From: Bryoerythrophyllum caledonicum
Taxonomy: Eukaryota > Streptophyta > Bryopsida > Pottiales > Pottiaceae
Reading direction: 5' to 3'
NCBI GenBank assembly: GCA_963971425.1
Contig: OZ020524.1
Span: 14,139,845 to 14,203,844, forward strand
Length of the DNA: 64,000 nucleotides
The notes under the pieces were generated by a model. That model saw only the letters and a list, made by a program, of their open reading frames with translations, ran no database searches and was not told the origin of the DNA. The position numbers and the translations under genes are program-made. Every line of letters starts with the position of its first letter. Positions within the stretch are counted from its first letter, which is position 1. Shown in pieces: positions 11,639-23,409 of the stretch.

Positions 11639-12012
11639 AATCGTGAGATTTGAGACTAAAAGCCTATTACTTCGGACACAAATATCATGAAAAGTTGTTG
11701 CAAACGAAGGCATGCATCATGCAGCATACAAGAAACATCCCATATCCAACAATAAACAACATGATCATTGCGACCCTTCAAAATTGCATTACACAGAAAT
11801 TCTATTAATAGATCGGCATAGAGAATATAATTCCATCCATAGTCGAAAACAAGTGAGCATAATGGAAATAATCATACTAAAACTTCATTTTCATGACATT
11901 GTTTACCAACATAGGTAATCACAATTTAATTTCTATTAATAGTAGTCTAGGATCTATACTACCGTGTCTACAACAAAACAAGAAAGGACTTCTAAAGCAT
12001 ATAAAACTGTTT
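11639..12012. other. Left subterminal region of element A
   Basis: AT-rich, without a convincing gene. It separates the terminus from the stop codon of the third gene. No palindromes of the family are seen here. Confidence 0.5.
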
Positions 12013-12825
12013 CTACTTAGTAGTTTCCCCCTCACTAGAAGGAATGGTTGAACCACCTCGTGTCTGCAGAAGTAAAGCATCTTGCGCTTTCACTTTCGCA
12101 TACCCAATCATAATTTCCTTCCTCTGAGAATACGGTTTATAGTAATCATCTACTTCCGAATAATTCACAGATTTTCGCACAGGTGAATGACGTGATTGAT
12201 GGCACTGACCACTACCAGCCCCAGAACCACCACCTCCACTCAAGCATAGTGACTTCCGACGAATCTGTGTAGATGCAGATCCCAAAGATCTAGGCTTAAC
12301 ATCGAGAGATTCGGTATGCAATCCTATTGAACTGGATGGAGGATTACTAACTCCAACAATACCTTCAGAACTAGGAAGCCGCCTCCACTTAGCAAGGGAA
12401 GGAGGGGAAGGCTGGACATGAATAAACGAAGGCGGAATAATCAAGTTGGAAGAGATAGGCTCAGACTCCTTCACCTCGTTTACATCAATTGCACCATTAA
12501 AATAGAGCTGCCGTTTAGGAGTGCAATCGCCAATAGGCTCTATAGATGCACACATTCGCTTGAGTGGCGAAGGAGATGCCACACAAGGAATTCCAGCCCT
12601 CCGCTTAGGAGGGCTATCAACAACACCATCATCGACCTTCTGTGTAGTAAAGTCCATGATAGTAGAGGCATCATCGGTTGCAGTGCACATAAGAAATGGC
12701 TTTGAATAGTGGGATTGGGAAAAACCTCCAGGAAGCGACCCAGAGTACTCAGAAAACAAGCCACAATTGGAGGGCGGTTTACTACGATCACTCATACATG
12801 AAGGGATAATGGTATCCTTCACAAC
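12013..12825 (-). CDS. Third cassette gene of element A: Ser/Pro-rich protein of unknown function
   Basis: About 270 residues starting after a TTTTGCAG acceptor at 12826. The frame is open further upstream to 13059, but that stretch holds degenerate A-type palindromes and reads as an intron (hydrophobic, low-quality translation). No domain is recognised. The protein is rich in Ser, Pro and Gly, with basic patches (PPKRRAG, LAKWRRLPSS) and a C-terminal glycine run before a basic RHSPVRKS segment, suggesting a disordered nuclear or nucleic-acid-binding protein. The C-terminus is PSSEGETTK. It lies 350 bp downstream of the FCP1-like stop, on the same strand, and ends 400 bp from the element terminus. 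Copy C has the same gene, and B has no clear equivalent. The first exon is not identified. Confidence 0.6.
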   Translation of the reverse strand, partial: VVKDTIIPSCMSDRSKPPSNCGLFSEYSGSLPGGFSQSHYSKPFLMCTATDDASTIMDFTTQKVDDGVVDSPPKRRAGIPCVASPSPLKRMCASIEPIGDCTPKRQLYFNGAIDVNEVKESEPISSNLIIPPSFIHVQPSPPSLAKWRRLPSSEGIVGVSNPPSSSIGLHTESLDVKPRSLGSASTQIRRKSLCLSGGGGSGAGSGQCHQSRHSPVRKSVNYSEVDDYYKPYSQRKEIMIGYAKVKAQDALLLQTRGGSTIPSSEGETTK

Positions 12826-13177
12826 CTGCAAAAGACACACGAGACAAAAGAAGCGATGAGTCAACATAACAATAGTCACAGCAATCCAACGCATGCCCGA
12901 CCCGAAGATGAATATGAAAGCCCAAAGGAATACAATATACCTAGGATCCATAGTAAACACAATACGCTCGACCAGAGGATAAACAATATTACTGAAAACA
13001 ATGATGAATTCTAAAACCAACCGACAGATGAATAAGAATACACAGATAACAAAAAACACCAGACAAAGTAAATAAACTTGTTGAAGTTGTAAAATATTTA
13101 TATATTCAAAATGAAAGAGAGTATTTACAATATCGATACTAAATTCCTACTATATTACAAAAAAGGAGCCGATGAAA

Positions 13178-14154
13178 CTATGAAGCCGACGAAGAAGAAC
13201 CAAGTGGAATTTCATAGACATAGCCAACGTTCTTGTTTGAGAGCTCCATCCCATCTACAATGTATTTCATGAAAGGACTATTAGGCGCCAACGGCTCAAC
13301 CCCTATACGATTGATATTAACATAATCATGTAACTGCCCAAGAAGGCATTCAGAAACCAGACGTCGCAGCCAAGGTACAAGTTCCTGAGTAAGGAACTGG
13401 TCGTCACAAGCCGCATGTCTCCACGGACAAAGAAATATGGCATTTCTCATATGATTACAAATGCTCTTCTCCGGGCTGTCGTCGATGAGAAGGGTGTTGT
13501 CCAAATCTAGGACCATCGACTCAAGTCATTGCCTAAATAAAGTTGATGATAGAGTTTTCAAAAAGATCATCTTGTTCGAATTATTCGGATCCATCAAGAA
13601 CTTATTGGGCGAGGTTTTGATTCTATCACAGCTCTCTTGACCAAGAACCAGAGCTGGAGAAGGCATGTCCAAAAAAAGATACTTCGCAATTTCAACAACA
13701 GTAGACTTCTTCATGGAGCTCCAGACGACAATAGAGTTCGTTATGTTTCGGATGTCCACCAGAAATGCACGAACTCCAGGGCAAGTATATACAGCTTTTG
13801 GACCTATGTACGCAGGAGCGGTGCAAGAATACGCGGCCCGACTCACTGAGCCTCTAGACAACCCAGGGGCATGCTCTGTCTCGCAAAGGATGCCATTAAT
13901 ATCCAGAACAATATTAAGCCACTTGTGTCGCCGCCGGTTGAGGACAACGGACAAACTCCTCCGCAAACAGTCCTGGGACAGGACGAACACACACTAAAGT
14001 CAATGGAAATTACCTGATGAAATGCACATTGAGCAATATGCAAAGGAAGCGTCATAGATTGCATCAATTCTCCTCCACATAGCGACTTCTGTAAATCAAT
14101 CCCAATCCGAGGCTTCAATGCAAGAGGTCGATGAACAATATCATCCATTCTCAT
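13178..14154 (-). CDS. FCP1/NIF-like phosphatase-domain protein (element A)
   Basis: Exon 14154-14014 (MRMDDIVHRPLALKPRI ... CAFHQ) is followed by a 41-nt GT-AG intron (14013-13973) and exon 13972-13178. The FCP1 fold is seen in LNIVLDINGILCE (motif I), NSIVVWSSMKKS (motif II) and VLDLDNTLLIDDSPEKS (motifs III-IV), then WLRRLVSECL. FCP1/SCP enzymes remove phosphate from Ser using D-x-D-x-T. Here the first Asp is kept and the second is Asn, as in many plant FCP1-like proteins, so catalysis is uncertain. One in-frame stop lies between the two halves. The gene sits between the methyltransferase-like gene and the third gene, all on one strand. B carries four related genes in the same place. Confidence 0.75.
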
Positions 14155-14531
14155 CTGAGAAAACAATTGAAGAAAACTGAATTGTTAAACAATTCCATAA
14201 ATTTATATACAAATGCTTTTACAAGTATGTACACTCCGCCTAAAGTACATCAAAACTCATATGGATCCGATGCCTGTAGTCCAACAAATCCATATGAGAC
14301 CTATTGGAGACTATGAGTAGTCATTCAAAAAATACAGGGCTGCAGCTCGTAAAGTAGCCTGAAAAAAATGAAAAAAAAGAGCTAGCCAACCTGGTCAGAA
14401 TCAGATGCTCCGTTTCGAGGTCCGTCAGGTGTCGGCTCGTAATCCATTCGATCCTCCTCCACCGGACTGACATCCATGGCCACCACAGGAACGTCGATTA
14501 CGCGGGCCTCTGTGCCGCACTCCCCAGACTG

Positions 14532-17500
14532 TTAAAAAAGAGCGGGGAGAGGAAGCGGGTTCTGGCGAAGGCAGGCACCCGGCGTATCCTTGGGTCGAGA
14601 ATACTCCGAAGGAAGGCTTCTTCTTGAAGAGGGCTCCTCAGAGGGAGCGACCGCAGGTAATGCTTGAAGAAGAGACTGCTGCTGATCAGGAGAGGCAGCT
14701 TCGCGAACAGGAACATAATGCTCCCTCTGAGATAACCCAGCCGAAGGTTGCAGGAGAGTAGAGAGCTCTGAACCTACGTTATCTTCGACACGAGGATAAC
14801 TCATGCTCACAGGCAACTTAGTGGGAGGAGGACCAAATGATGTTGCCCCCGAATTCACAGGGCTCCTCACGTACATCTGGGCAAGGTCTGACTTCATTTG
14901 AAGCTGAAGCTCAGCCCTCATAGTCGCCTCGATCCGCGCCTTCTCCAAGGCAAACTCCAACCTCTGCATCTCAAGAGCTGCCTCCATCTCTGTCTGCCTG
15001 CGCTTTGACTCTTCTAAGCAGTCCACCATATCCTGCTTCTCCTTCATCTCCATGAGGCGTTTGATAGCTAGATGTTGATAAAAATCACCACCAGATTCGT
15101 ACTTCACAACCTTTTCAGGGGGTGGGGTTTCTCCAGCAGCGTTGATAAAGAAGTCGGAAGCCTCTATCACAGTCGGTTTCAAAGGCCATTTACCTACAGG
15201 AGTTTGAATATTTGATGGGCCGGCCGCAAGAGATCTTGGTTCTTCGTCGTCACTGTCCGAAAGTAGAATGATGGGAATATCCCGCTTCGTGACTACTTCA
15301 GTTGGTGGCGCCTCTTCAAATGAAGGTGCTAAATCAACAGGGGCGTCTCTTTGAAGAGTGGAAATAACAGAGGAAGGGACCTCATTGGGGAGCACGGTAA
15401 TGTCGACTCCAGAGGATGATGGCACCGGTAAATTGCCTACATCATCAGCATAATGAGATGATGGCCCAACAGAGTCGCGTCCTAGAGACAAGAGATTTAC
15501 ACCAATATTACTCCCATACGTATCCAATTCCGGAGTATCATTGTCGTTAGATTCCGGGGGATTCGGCGGAGGAGGAGATCTGCGCGAGAGTGGAGGGTCG
15601 GCATCCTCATCAGGTTCGTTGTCAATGCGGACTGAATCCTGACGGAAACCAGAGGATGAGGCCGTTGCAGCAGCAGTCTCAAAAGGCCTCTGTGCAGAGC
15701 TTATGCGAGCGGTGGCGGTCCTGGAGTGCCTTCGATCTTCAGTGTTGAGAGCTGGTGCGGATTCGGGATCATCGGAATCCGGCGGCAGTGGACGACTAAT
15801 ATACGCACAATCCTTATGGAGGAAGTCGTTTATGTCATACTTCTCAAAAAAATTCGCATTGTGCTTGTATAAATTGCGATAGTCTTTGTCTACGAGACCG
15901 TAAAATGATGTTCCAAACATCTGCAAAAGACAAGAATAGTGAGTTAAACTTAATACCAACAAAATCTAGAAATGGAGAGGCAAGCATAAGAGTTATTCTC
16001 GATACGAGGATAAACATTTACTAAGCATTACATGATGTGGCATAATTCAGAGAACCCGAAAACAGAATAATGTGATTGAGTGATTTATCGGGTTTATCCT
16101 CGACCCGAGGATAAACTAAGAAATGAAGGAGATCAATTACCTTACTCGCCAGCAACAGCTTGGAGCCACAAAAGACATCGAAAACTCTACTCCCGGGCTT
16201 GCTGAATGCGGATAGGAGCTCAAGGTAGAACTCCATCCGCAACTCGTAGCCGTGAACAGCAAAGCATGCCTCCAAATACTTGTTTCTCTCGGAGTAGTAT
16301 GGAGTATCCGCTGCAGAGTAATTCAGGTCAACCTTCTTCAGTAGCGTTGGAGAATCGGGATGGTCGTCTCGAATAAGGAACAGCAGGTACACCTCAGTAC
16401 ACTTTGACCTCGATGTACCCATGTTCAGTCGCTCGAATGCGGATGGCATGTACCTCGACGGAAGGCACACATACTTCGATATCCTCCTCTCCGCATACTT
16501 CTCAGCTTGCACCGCTCGCTGCTCAGAAGAGGTTATCTACACCCAAACAGCCGGAGAGTTCAGGGTGGGTTTGCTTCTCTGCGTCTTTAAGGTCTTCAAA
16601 AACTCCGAGAAGTATGGCTCATCTGATGAGTCCTCCTTGGAAGACCACCCGGGGACCTGTTGAAGGTCAAGGAGACCAAGCGACCACTTTCTGTCTTCCG
16701 CAAGGGGATCAAAGTATTCGCCGAACTCCATTTTCTCTCCATCAAAATTGCGCAGCTTGGCTGGTCCAACAACGGGGTCGATGTGGCTCTTCACGTACAA
16801 AAACTTCGAAAAGAATGGAAACACGTTCGGAAACTTCTCCACCAACTGAGATGCTCGCTTTAGCTTCCCAGCATTTGTGAGCCTCATGGAGAAGAACTCC
16901 TTGTCGGGCCGGACAAGGAGCATATTATACGTCGCAGAAGACACGCAATGTTCTTGCTTCCACACCTTCCACACCTCGTTGTTTGTGGACCCGTCTGGCA
17001 TCAAAAACTTCAAGGAAGGATCTATTGCGATTTTTTCCTGAAGGACAATGCGCTTCCTCTTCCGGCGATCTGCCCACTCCTCGTAGTGATAGCAAGACCC
17101 GTGAACAACGCTTGTCCGCCGAAGCGTGACTTTCGGATACTCATTCGGGCCTTCACTGTCTACCAAGTAGGTGAACAGATCCCGTAAGTCCTTGTCGGAG
17201 AGGTGACCCAACCTCTTGAAAAATTCACGATGAATGGGAGAGGCTCTGAAATTTTTTGCCTCATTATACATCACCATCGTGTCTGGGTTGATAATCTCGC
17301 CTTTTGTGTGCTTGTCGAGAAAAGCTTCCCACAGCTTGAAAACGTCATCAGGCAATGTGATCACCTTGATCTCATTCGTGATATCTGATGACTTGTTCAC
17401 CTGCTTCCCTTCCTTTGAAGGGTCGATGTTTTGGAAGCGGTTGACAATCAGCTTGGAGAATAACTGCAGTTCAAGAAACCCAGGCATGTCAAATATCTAA

Positions 17501-18986
17501 ACACATTCTAGGAAAATAATGAAGACATGCATGAGGGATATAATGGTAGTTGTTATGAATCATGAATTATCCTCGAGTCGAGGATACATTCTGACTGAAA
17601 TCTTACCGAGTATTTCTCCTGGTCAAACAAGGCACCATTGCCACGAGTTGAGCCCTCTCCTTGCTGGTAACTTGGTCGGCCCGAGTTGAGCCAAATTCTT
17701 CGGCAACTCAAGATCTGGTTTCCCCATGTCGGTTGAGCGTGGTCCAGGTAATTGGTGTCGTTGTAAAATTTGGAAATCCTCTGCAACTTCAGAGGATCTG
17801 TTGACCAAACTACATACGCATCTCAACGCTGTAAAACATTTCTTCGATTCTCACTGCATTTTTCGACGTTTTGCAGACGCCTAGAGGCTTCCACGCTATG
17901 CTGTCCATTGATAAGCATGAACTTGCCGTTCTTAATATTGTCCTATGACGTCGGCTGCCGCTGAAGAGGCTCACCATCGTCATCGACTGGGCAAACACAG
18001 ATCTTCTGGCGTTGTCCAATTTTGCCAAGTTGCACGAGGAAGTCCATGGTGCTTGACACGATGCCCTCCTCCATTCTCCGAATGACGTATTGGGCTTTCG
18101 CAACGACGCATTGCTCGATTCCGACCCCATTTGTTGAACTGTCGAACGGGAAGCAACCCTTGCACTCTTCCCGGAACACGTGCTGCAATTCGGTGACCGC
18201 CTCAAAATCCACCTGCGGATCGTTTCGGGATTTATTCGGAGTTGCTGCCCGCGAAATGGTCGAGGTCGAGCTTCCACCAGCCGTTGACTTCCGTTTTTTC
18301 GAGGAGGGCTCTCCAGCCATTGCAGTTGTTGTCGAGGGTCTTCTGGGCGGAGCACGGCTTGAAGTTTGAGGTGGAGATGAGCCTGATGGATTGGTTGCAC
18401 CGGCACTAGGAGCGCGAGCACGACGACGTGCACTGCCTTCGACACGAACCGGCCGAGCTTCAAATGCTGTAAGGAGTTGATGGATTTGAACTAATCGCCT
18501 ATTGACCTTGACAGCATCATCGTTAGTCCAGGGCAAGTACTTCTCGAACGCCTCTTTTAGCAATCCTTGCCCGTTTCGAACCACAGATTCGAGCAACTCC
18601 GAGAAGTCAAATTGCCCGTAATGCAAACCCACTTTGACAACAATGGAATGGCAGTGGGGAAGATTAGCTCCTGCATCATCGAATGCTTGAACTCCGAGCA
18701 CAATATATTTGTTTTGGTGCTGCTCGACAAAGGTCACTCTCTCCCTGCGGTTCAAAAGCACGTACGGGGTACTGTCATTGACCTTGATCGTAATCTCCAC
18801 AAACTTCCCGGATTTGGAGAACGACCATGTTTGCACTGTATCTTGAAACTCCCACAGTGTGCCATAGTTTTCTACCACGTCGTCGATGGAGGGAGATGGA
18901 TCGAGTGGATTTCTAAACAACTCAATGAAATACCTCTCGGCAGAATAATCGTAGTCGTCAACAATATCCATTGGGTCATTGGCCAT
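14532..18986 (-). pseudogene. ParB/Srx-like plus DNA-methyltransferase-like protein (element A)
   Basis: Three exons: 18986-17607, 17463-16141 and 15920-14532, with good GTAAG/GTAAT donors and CTGCAG/TTGCAG acceptors. Exon 1 has an N-terminal domain and a basic linker, then FMLINGQHSVEASRRL, resembling the I-[DN]-G-x-H/R-x-x-A signature of ParB/sulfiredoxin folds, and a following ISKFYNDTN. Exon 2 ends FSKPGSRVFDVFCGSKLL, and exon 3 opens FYGLVDKDYRNLY; together these resemble the SAM-binding motif and next strand of N6/N4 DNA methyltransferases that often carry ParB-like domains in phages. No DPPY motif is visible (LLDLQQV lies in its place), so it may not be catalytic. Exon 3 is acidic, Ser-rich and has a coiled coil. 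A few in-frame stops are present. The start ATG (MANDPMD) follows an acceptor-like TTCTGCAG. Confidence 0.7.
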
Positions 18987-19900
18987 CTGCAGAATGCCAC
19001 ACCACATGGATATTAGTAATCACATAGTGACTTATCATTGAGTCGAGGATAGAAATTCTCATACTTCGCAAGATACATTAGATTGTGAGTCCTGGTATTC
19101 TCGATCGAGTATAACATCTAGCGTAACTTGGCTGAAGCAATGGATTCGCGAGTTCTTTATTCACGAGTCGTAGAGACATTTATAAAGGGGCGTTCATTGT
19201 ACTTTGATTTTTAAGCTATTTATCCTCGACTCGAGGATAAACGTGGGACCAGAATGGAAACATTCGTGATGCCAAGTATGAAAATTTGACGGGCAAGTAT
19301 ACTTCACAAAAAAATTAGTGACCGAGTACAATCATGCATGATTTCTGGTCCAATTTATCATTGAATATTCACCAGTTTATCCTCGGCTCGAGGATACTAT
19401 ACATTTTGTCATGGTTTCCTCTTGCATTTATTCTCGAGTCGATGATAAATTGGTCAAAATTCAACCACATAATGGACCAGAAACCACCAATGAACCATGG
19501 CAACAAGTTTATCCTCGGTTCGAGAATAAACGGCTTCCAGTTATGGCTGTTTTTTTACAAACTACAGTTCATTGCAATAAAATCGCAGACAAACAAACAT
19601 ACATACAAACGAATTAGCAATACAAACTTTCAAACGATGGTGTCGGGCACTTCTCCACTCAGGCACGTATACAATGTTTTAGACAGAAAATCAGATGCAG
19701 CTTGAAACGTAGAATGCAGAATTGTGAAAGTTATCAAAAACTTACTTGGAATGTGTGCAAATATTGCAATTGTAAGCTCTGAATCTGATTGCAGTTGTCG
19801 TGCACAAGCAAAACCATAGCTTGTGTGAAACTAAATCCAAAACTTCCAATCTCCAAAATCTAAACTGTTGAAAAACTTTGCAAATCACTACCAAAATCCT
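18987..19900 (-). promoter_or_regulatory. Leader/intron region of the A methyltransferase-like gene with palindrome cluster
   Basis: Non-coding AT-rich DNA upstream of the start codon. It ends in an acceptor-like site at the ATG, so most of it is probably a leader intron. It holds six A-type palindromes or halves (about 19041, 19096, 19220-19241, 19377-19396, 19428-19449, 19508-19530). The leader of the A transposase (57080-57862) has the same design. Confidence 0.6.
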
Positions 19901-19904
19901 CCCT

Positions 19905-20115
19905 TCAATGAAACTTAATGCAGAACATTCAAACGCTAAGCGCTGAAAATCACAAACACACCTCACACACCTCAAACCCTAAGCGCTGACAATAACAAAT
20001 ACACCTCACACAACTGAAACCCCAATCGCTGACACTCACGAAACACCTTACAAAACATTTCACAGCTCACATACGTCAAACACGAATACTCATGAAACCC
20101 TAAGCGTTGACAGCC
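19905..20115. repeat. Imperfect tandem repeat, AAACCCTAAGCGCTGACA-type units
   Basis: About four units of 55-65 bp, each with a phrase like AAACCCTAAGCGCTGACA followed by a CACACCTCACA tract. It lies upstream of the A methyltransferase-like gene and may be its promoter or first exon region; no coding content. Confidence 0.6.
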
Positions 20116-20495
20116 ACACACACACCACACAAACAAACCTCACACAAACAACAACATACAGACCTCAGAGACACGCTCTCACACCACACAGAATCACACA
20201 CACCTCACACACACTCACGCACACCTCACACACACTCACGCACACCTCACACACACTCACACACACACGCGCACACACTCATGCACACCTCACACACACT
20301 CACACACACACGCGCACACACTCTTAGACACACCTCAAACACTCATGCAGAAGCTATACAATGACAAAACCCTCACGAACACACTCACGCTCACGCTATC
20401 AAACAGGGGAAGCGAGCGAAGAGAGAGGGAGAGAAGAGAGAAAAAGCGTGTCCTGGAAATGAGCGCGAGAGCGAGAGAGAGAGAGAGAGGGAGGT
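20107..20495. repeat. (CA)n-rich and (GA)n microsatellites
   Basis: ACACACCTCACACACTC-type microsatellite to about 20400, then GAGAGAG tracts to about 20490. Open frames here are composition artefacts. Confidence 0.85.
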
Positions 20496-21075
20496 GTCAC
20501 GCCCTTATTCACTCTTGAAAAAGTGAAGGGATTGACGGCTCTTCATCATTTCCCCTCCTTTCGAGACCAAACCAAACCTAACTTTAAAGCTAAGCGGTAG
20601 ATGAATGTCCAATTATTTAGAATTTAGAAACTATATCAAAATGACGTGATCCTTCAATTAAATTTTTGGTTAATGAATGTTCGTGAATTGGAATGAATAT
20701 GGGACGTTTTCATCCGTCAATTTAATTGTACTTTGAATGATTTGAAAACTACCAACTTTGGCATACTCTTGCATGATAAAAATGTATTCTAAATTAGTTT
20801 CTTTGGGAAGTTCATAAAAATTTTACTTGGTATAAACGTATTTAGAATCTTTTAATTTTTAAAATCATCGTTAATAATATTAATTTTTCATTACTATTGT
20901 ATTGTAAATTTCAAATCTAAATATTTTTTTAATGGTAACATTGTAAACATTTATTAGAGTCATTGTTCATCAAATTAAGAATCTTTGAGTGGATCTATAT
21001 AAAACTATATTTATGTGGCTTTTTTGTTCCGATACGTGTTAATTTCATGCCGTAAATTGTAAGTTTGTAATAATT
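20496..21075. other. AT-rich spacer in element A
   Basis: A short inverted pair around 20505-20530 (TTATTCACTCTTGAAAAAGTGAA) and otherwise nothing recognisable. Confidence 0.4.
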
Positions 21076-21344
21076 TTTCAAAGTGGTCCACATATTGCAT
21101 TTCAAGTTTAAAGTTGCAATTGTCCATTAACAATTTCTTACAACTTATGATACACAATACAAACATACCAAACCAATGAAATTTTGTTTTAGTCGTTCTT
21201 AAAAAAAAACTACATGTATTTGATTTACTATAGATTTATATAAGCAATCCTAAGAAACACAATAAGACTTAAGTCACTAGATAAAAAAGACATAAAGAAT
21301 TACAAACACCATGATCCATGAATACTTTTCAAATACATCATATT
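21076..21344. repeat. Repeat R copy 1, left part (interrupted by element B)
   Basis: Matches 43804-44078 closely (AAAGTTGCAATTGTC, ACATACCAAACCAATGAAAT, CTACATGTATTTGAT blocks). The remainder of this copy resumes at 41253 on the other side of element B. The last four bases, TATT, are duplicated at 41253-41256. Confidence 0.85.
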
Positions 21345-21368
21345 AACGGATATTTAACTAAATGTGGA
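21345..21368 (+). repeat. Element B left terminal inverted repeat
   Basis: Starts AACGGATATTTAACTAAATG and is identical, inverted, to 41229-41252. TATT target copy at 21341-21344. Confidence 0.95.
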
Positions 21369-22102
21369 AAAAAAATCCAGAAATAAGAGTGGCATGAACA
21401 TTTCATCCGCGAGAAACTGACTCATGAAAATGGGCTTCACCCATTCTAGAGAGGGTTTAGGCCAAAGCGTTGATGCAGTTCGAAAAATCTACCACTGTCG
21501 TAGATTCGAGTGGCGCCCAATGGATGAGGGTGTTCTTATCAAATTCCAGATCATACATACCGGTTTAGAAAGATTAAAGAATGACGACAATATTATCTGA
21601 AAAATCACAGTACATGATTGTCGGCTGACAGCCGATCAAAGACAAGGACAACATACTGCATGAATTTGCTTAAACCTTTTCTACGGCAACAAATAAATCC
21701 AAAGAAATATATACGGAAAAAATCGCGGAAGATAAAAGTTATGCAGGAGGAATTGTCAAACATGGGTTCTGAGTATGGCGTCGAAAACATTGAACGGCAG
21801 TGGAAAGACAACGAAGATGCAGCCAGAGAACATGAACAAATAAATTAATAGAAGGATAAGTACAATGTCGGCTGCCCGCCGACTAACAAAATAGACCTGG
21901 CAGAGAAAACAACGTCTTTTACAAATCACTAATTCTACTAAAAAAAACCTCTTAGTATACCCAGCGAGATAAGTTCTAGAACAGTCTGAATATAAAAAAC
22001 ATGTGATATAGAAAGCGCTAGGGATTGTCAGTATGACATCAGACGATTCGAAGGTAATACGCTCAACCAACGACAGTCAGCGGGCCGCCGATAGAGAAAG
22101 AC
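21369..22102. other. Left subterminal region of element B
   Basis: No convincing gene; short frames on both strands are weak. It contains B-type palindromes at about 21620-21635, 21867-21883 and 22076-22091. Confidence 0.6.
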
Positions 22103-22441
22103 CTACCATTCAACTTCCGACCAACTGACAACAGCTCGCCCATACTTGCGCGCATGCGTAACCGCCCAATGAGCCTGCCCCGGGCGTTCAACCTGCGTCA
22201 TATATTCAGGGACGGATGAAAATCTATGGAGGGGGAAGATGAGCGGAATGATGTCGGTCGCCACATTCGGGATTACTCCGTCTTCGGTTGGAGAGGTCAA
22301 ATGACCACGGAACGGCCGGGGGATATAGCACATCCAATCGGGGGTACGTCGGAGCGATCTGGGTTCAACGTCCACAAACAGTACTTGGTGAGGCTTGCAG
22401 ACATGCCTAGATTGCTTCTTCTTGTAGAGCGTTGACGGGGT
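22103..22441 (-). pseudogene. FCP1-like gene 4 of element B, C-terminal part
   Basis: The minus frame contains QVLFVDVEPRSLRRTPDW, matching the LLIDVFPFSNVKNSPYN and LLLDDCPIRNVRNSPLN blocks of the neighbouring FCP1-like genes (motif IV region). The N-terminal part is at 26731-27150; the two are separated by an LTR-type insertion. No catalytic DD pair is kept (VDVE). Confidence 0.65.
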
Positions 22442-23409
22442 TGTCGTGATGCAATATAGTTCATGATATAAAAAATAAGATTGAGAAGAAAAATGGGGAA
22501 TTTAGCTGGTTAAGGTAATTGTGGAGAATAAATGGCTTTTTCCTCAATTACCCTACCAGGCCAGAAGCTTATCTTAGAGGATCTTTACTGCATCTTGTCA
22601 CTATGTGAGTGGCCAAAGTGGGCCCTCACTCTTTTTTCTTTGTTTTTTTCGAGTTTTTGATAGTATTGACCCAATTTTAGTTAAAGTAGTAGTCAATCCA
22701 TCTACTAGAGTCAAATTCCTAGAGTAATAAACTTAGTGCCATGATGTCACACTACGGTTCGTATTTTTCCTCTTCCCTACTAATATGCTTGAAAGTGTAG
22801 TGGAAGTGGAGTGGGAATGAAGAGAAAGATAAAAAAGGAAAAAAAAGGTCCTTGGAAAATGACTAAAAATTGAGAAATGGGACAAAAATTATGGAAAAAA
22901 TTGAGAGAGTGTCTCCTAGCAGGTAGAAGTAGTGGTAAAATTTCTAGAATTTTCCGAGTTGAATTACTATTTAATTCTAGGGGTTGACTAGTTAGTCGAC
23001 GGGTTGACCACTCGGAAAAAATACTTAATGAACTCCAAAAATGCTAGGAAAATTTGTGTAGACTAATTAGGGTGCTAGGAGTCCAGCTATGTGGTTAGTT
23101 TTTGAAGTTATAAGTAAATTGCAAATCATCAGTAGATAGTAGTAGATCTAGGGTAATGGTCGTTAAAAGATCAAAAGGAAAAGAAAAAAAAGGGGAAGAA
23201 AAGAAAAGAAGGTGGTTGGGTGTGCTTCCCCATGCACATGCCACATGACAATTCTTGCCACCATGGAATTAATTTTAGGGAGGCTTGTCAGGAGCAAAGC
23301 GGCGAGTTAATGCTAGTAATAAACTAAAAACATGCAAAAACGGCTGTAAGTGGCCAATCCTGCACTTCTGTGAGAGGTCATGGGCTGCCTCATTTAAACT
23401 AAGCCAGTC

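Noticed and set aside
12831-13059. N-terminal hydrophobic extension of the third A gene as membrane segments
   Set aside because: The stretch carries degenerate A palindromes, ends in a TTTTGCAG acceptor, and is not conserved in frame in copy C; it is most likely intron.
1-19007. Altered genetic code with TAG/TAA read as Gln
   Set aside because: Many stops sit opposite Gln, but others sit opposite Trp, and the LINE ORF1 ends at a TAG followed by several more in frame; C-to-T decay explains the pattern more simply.
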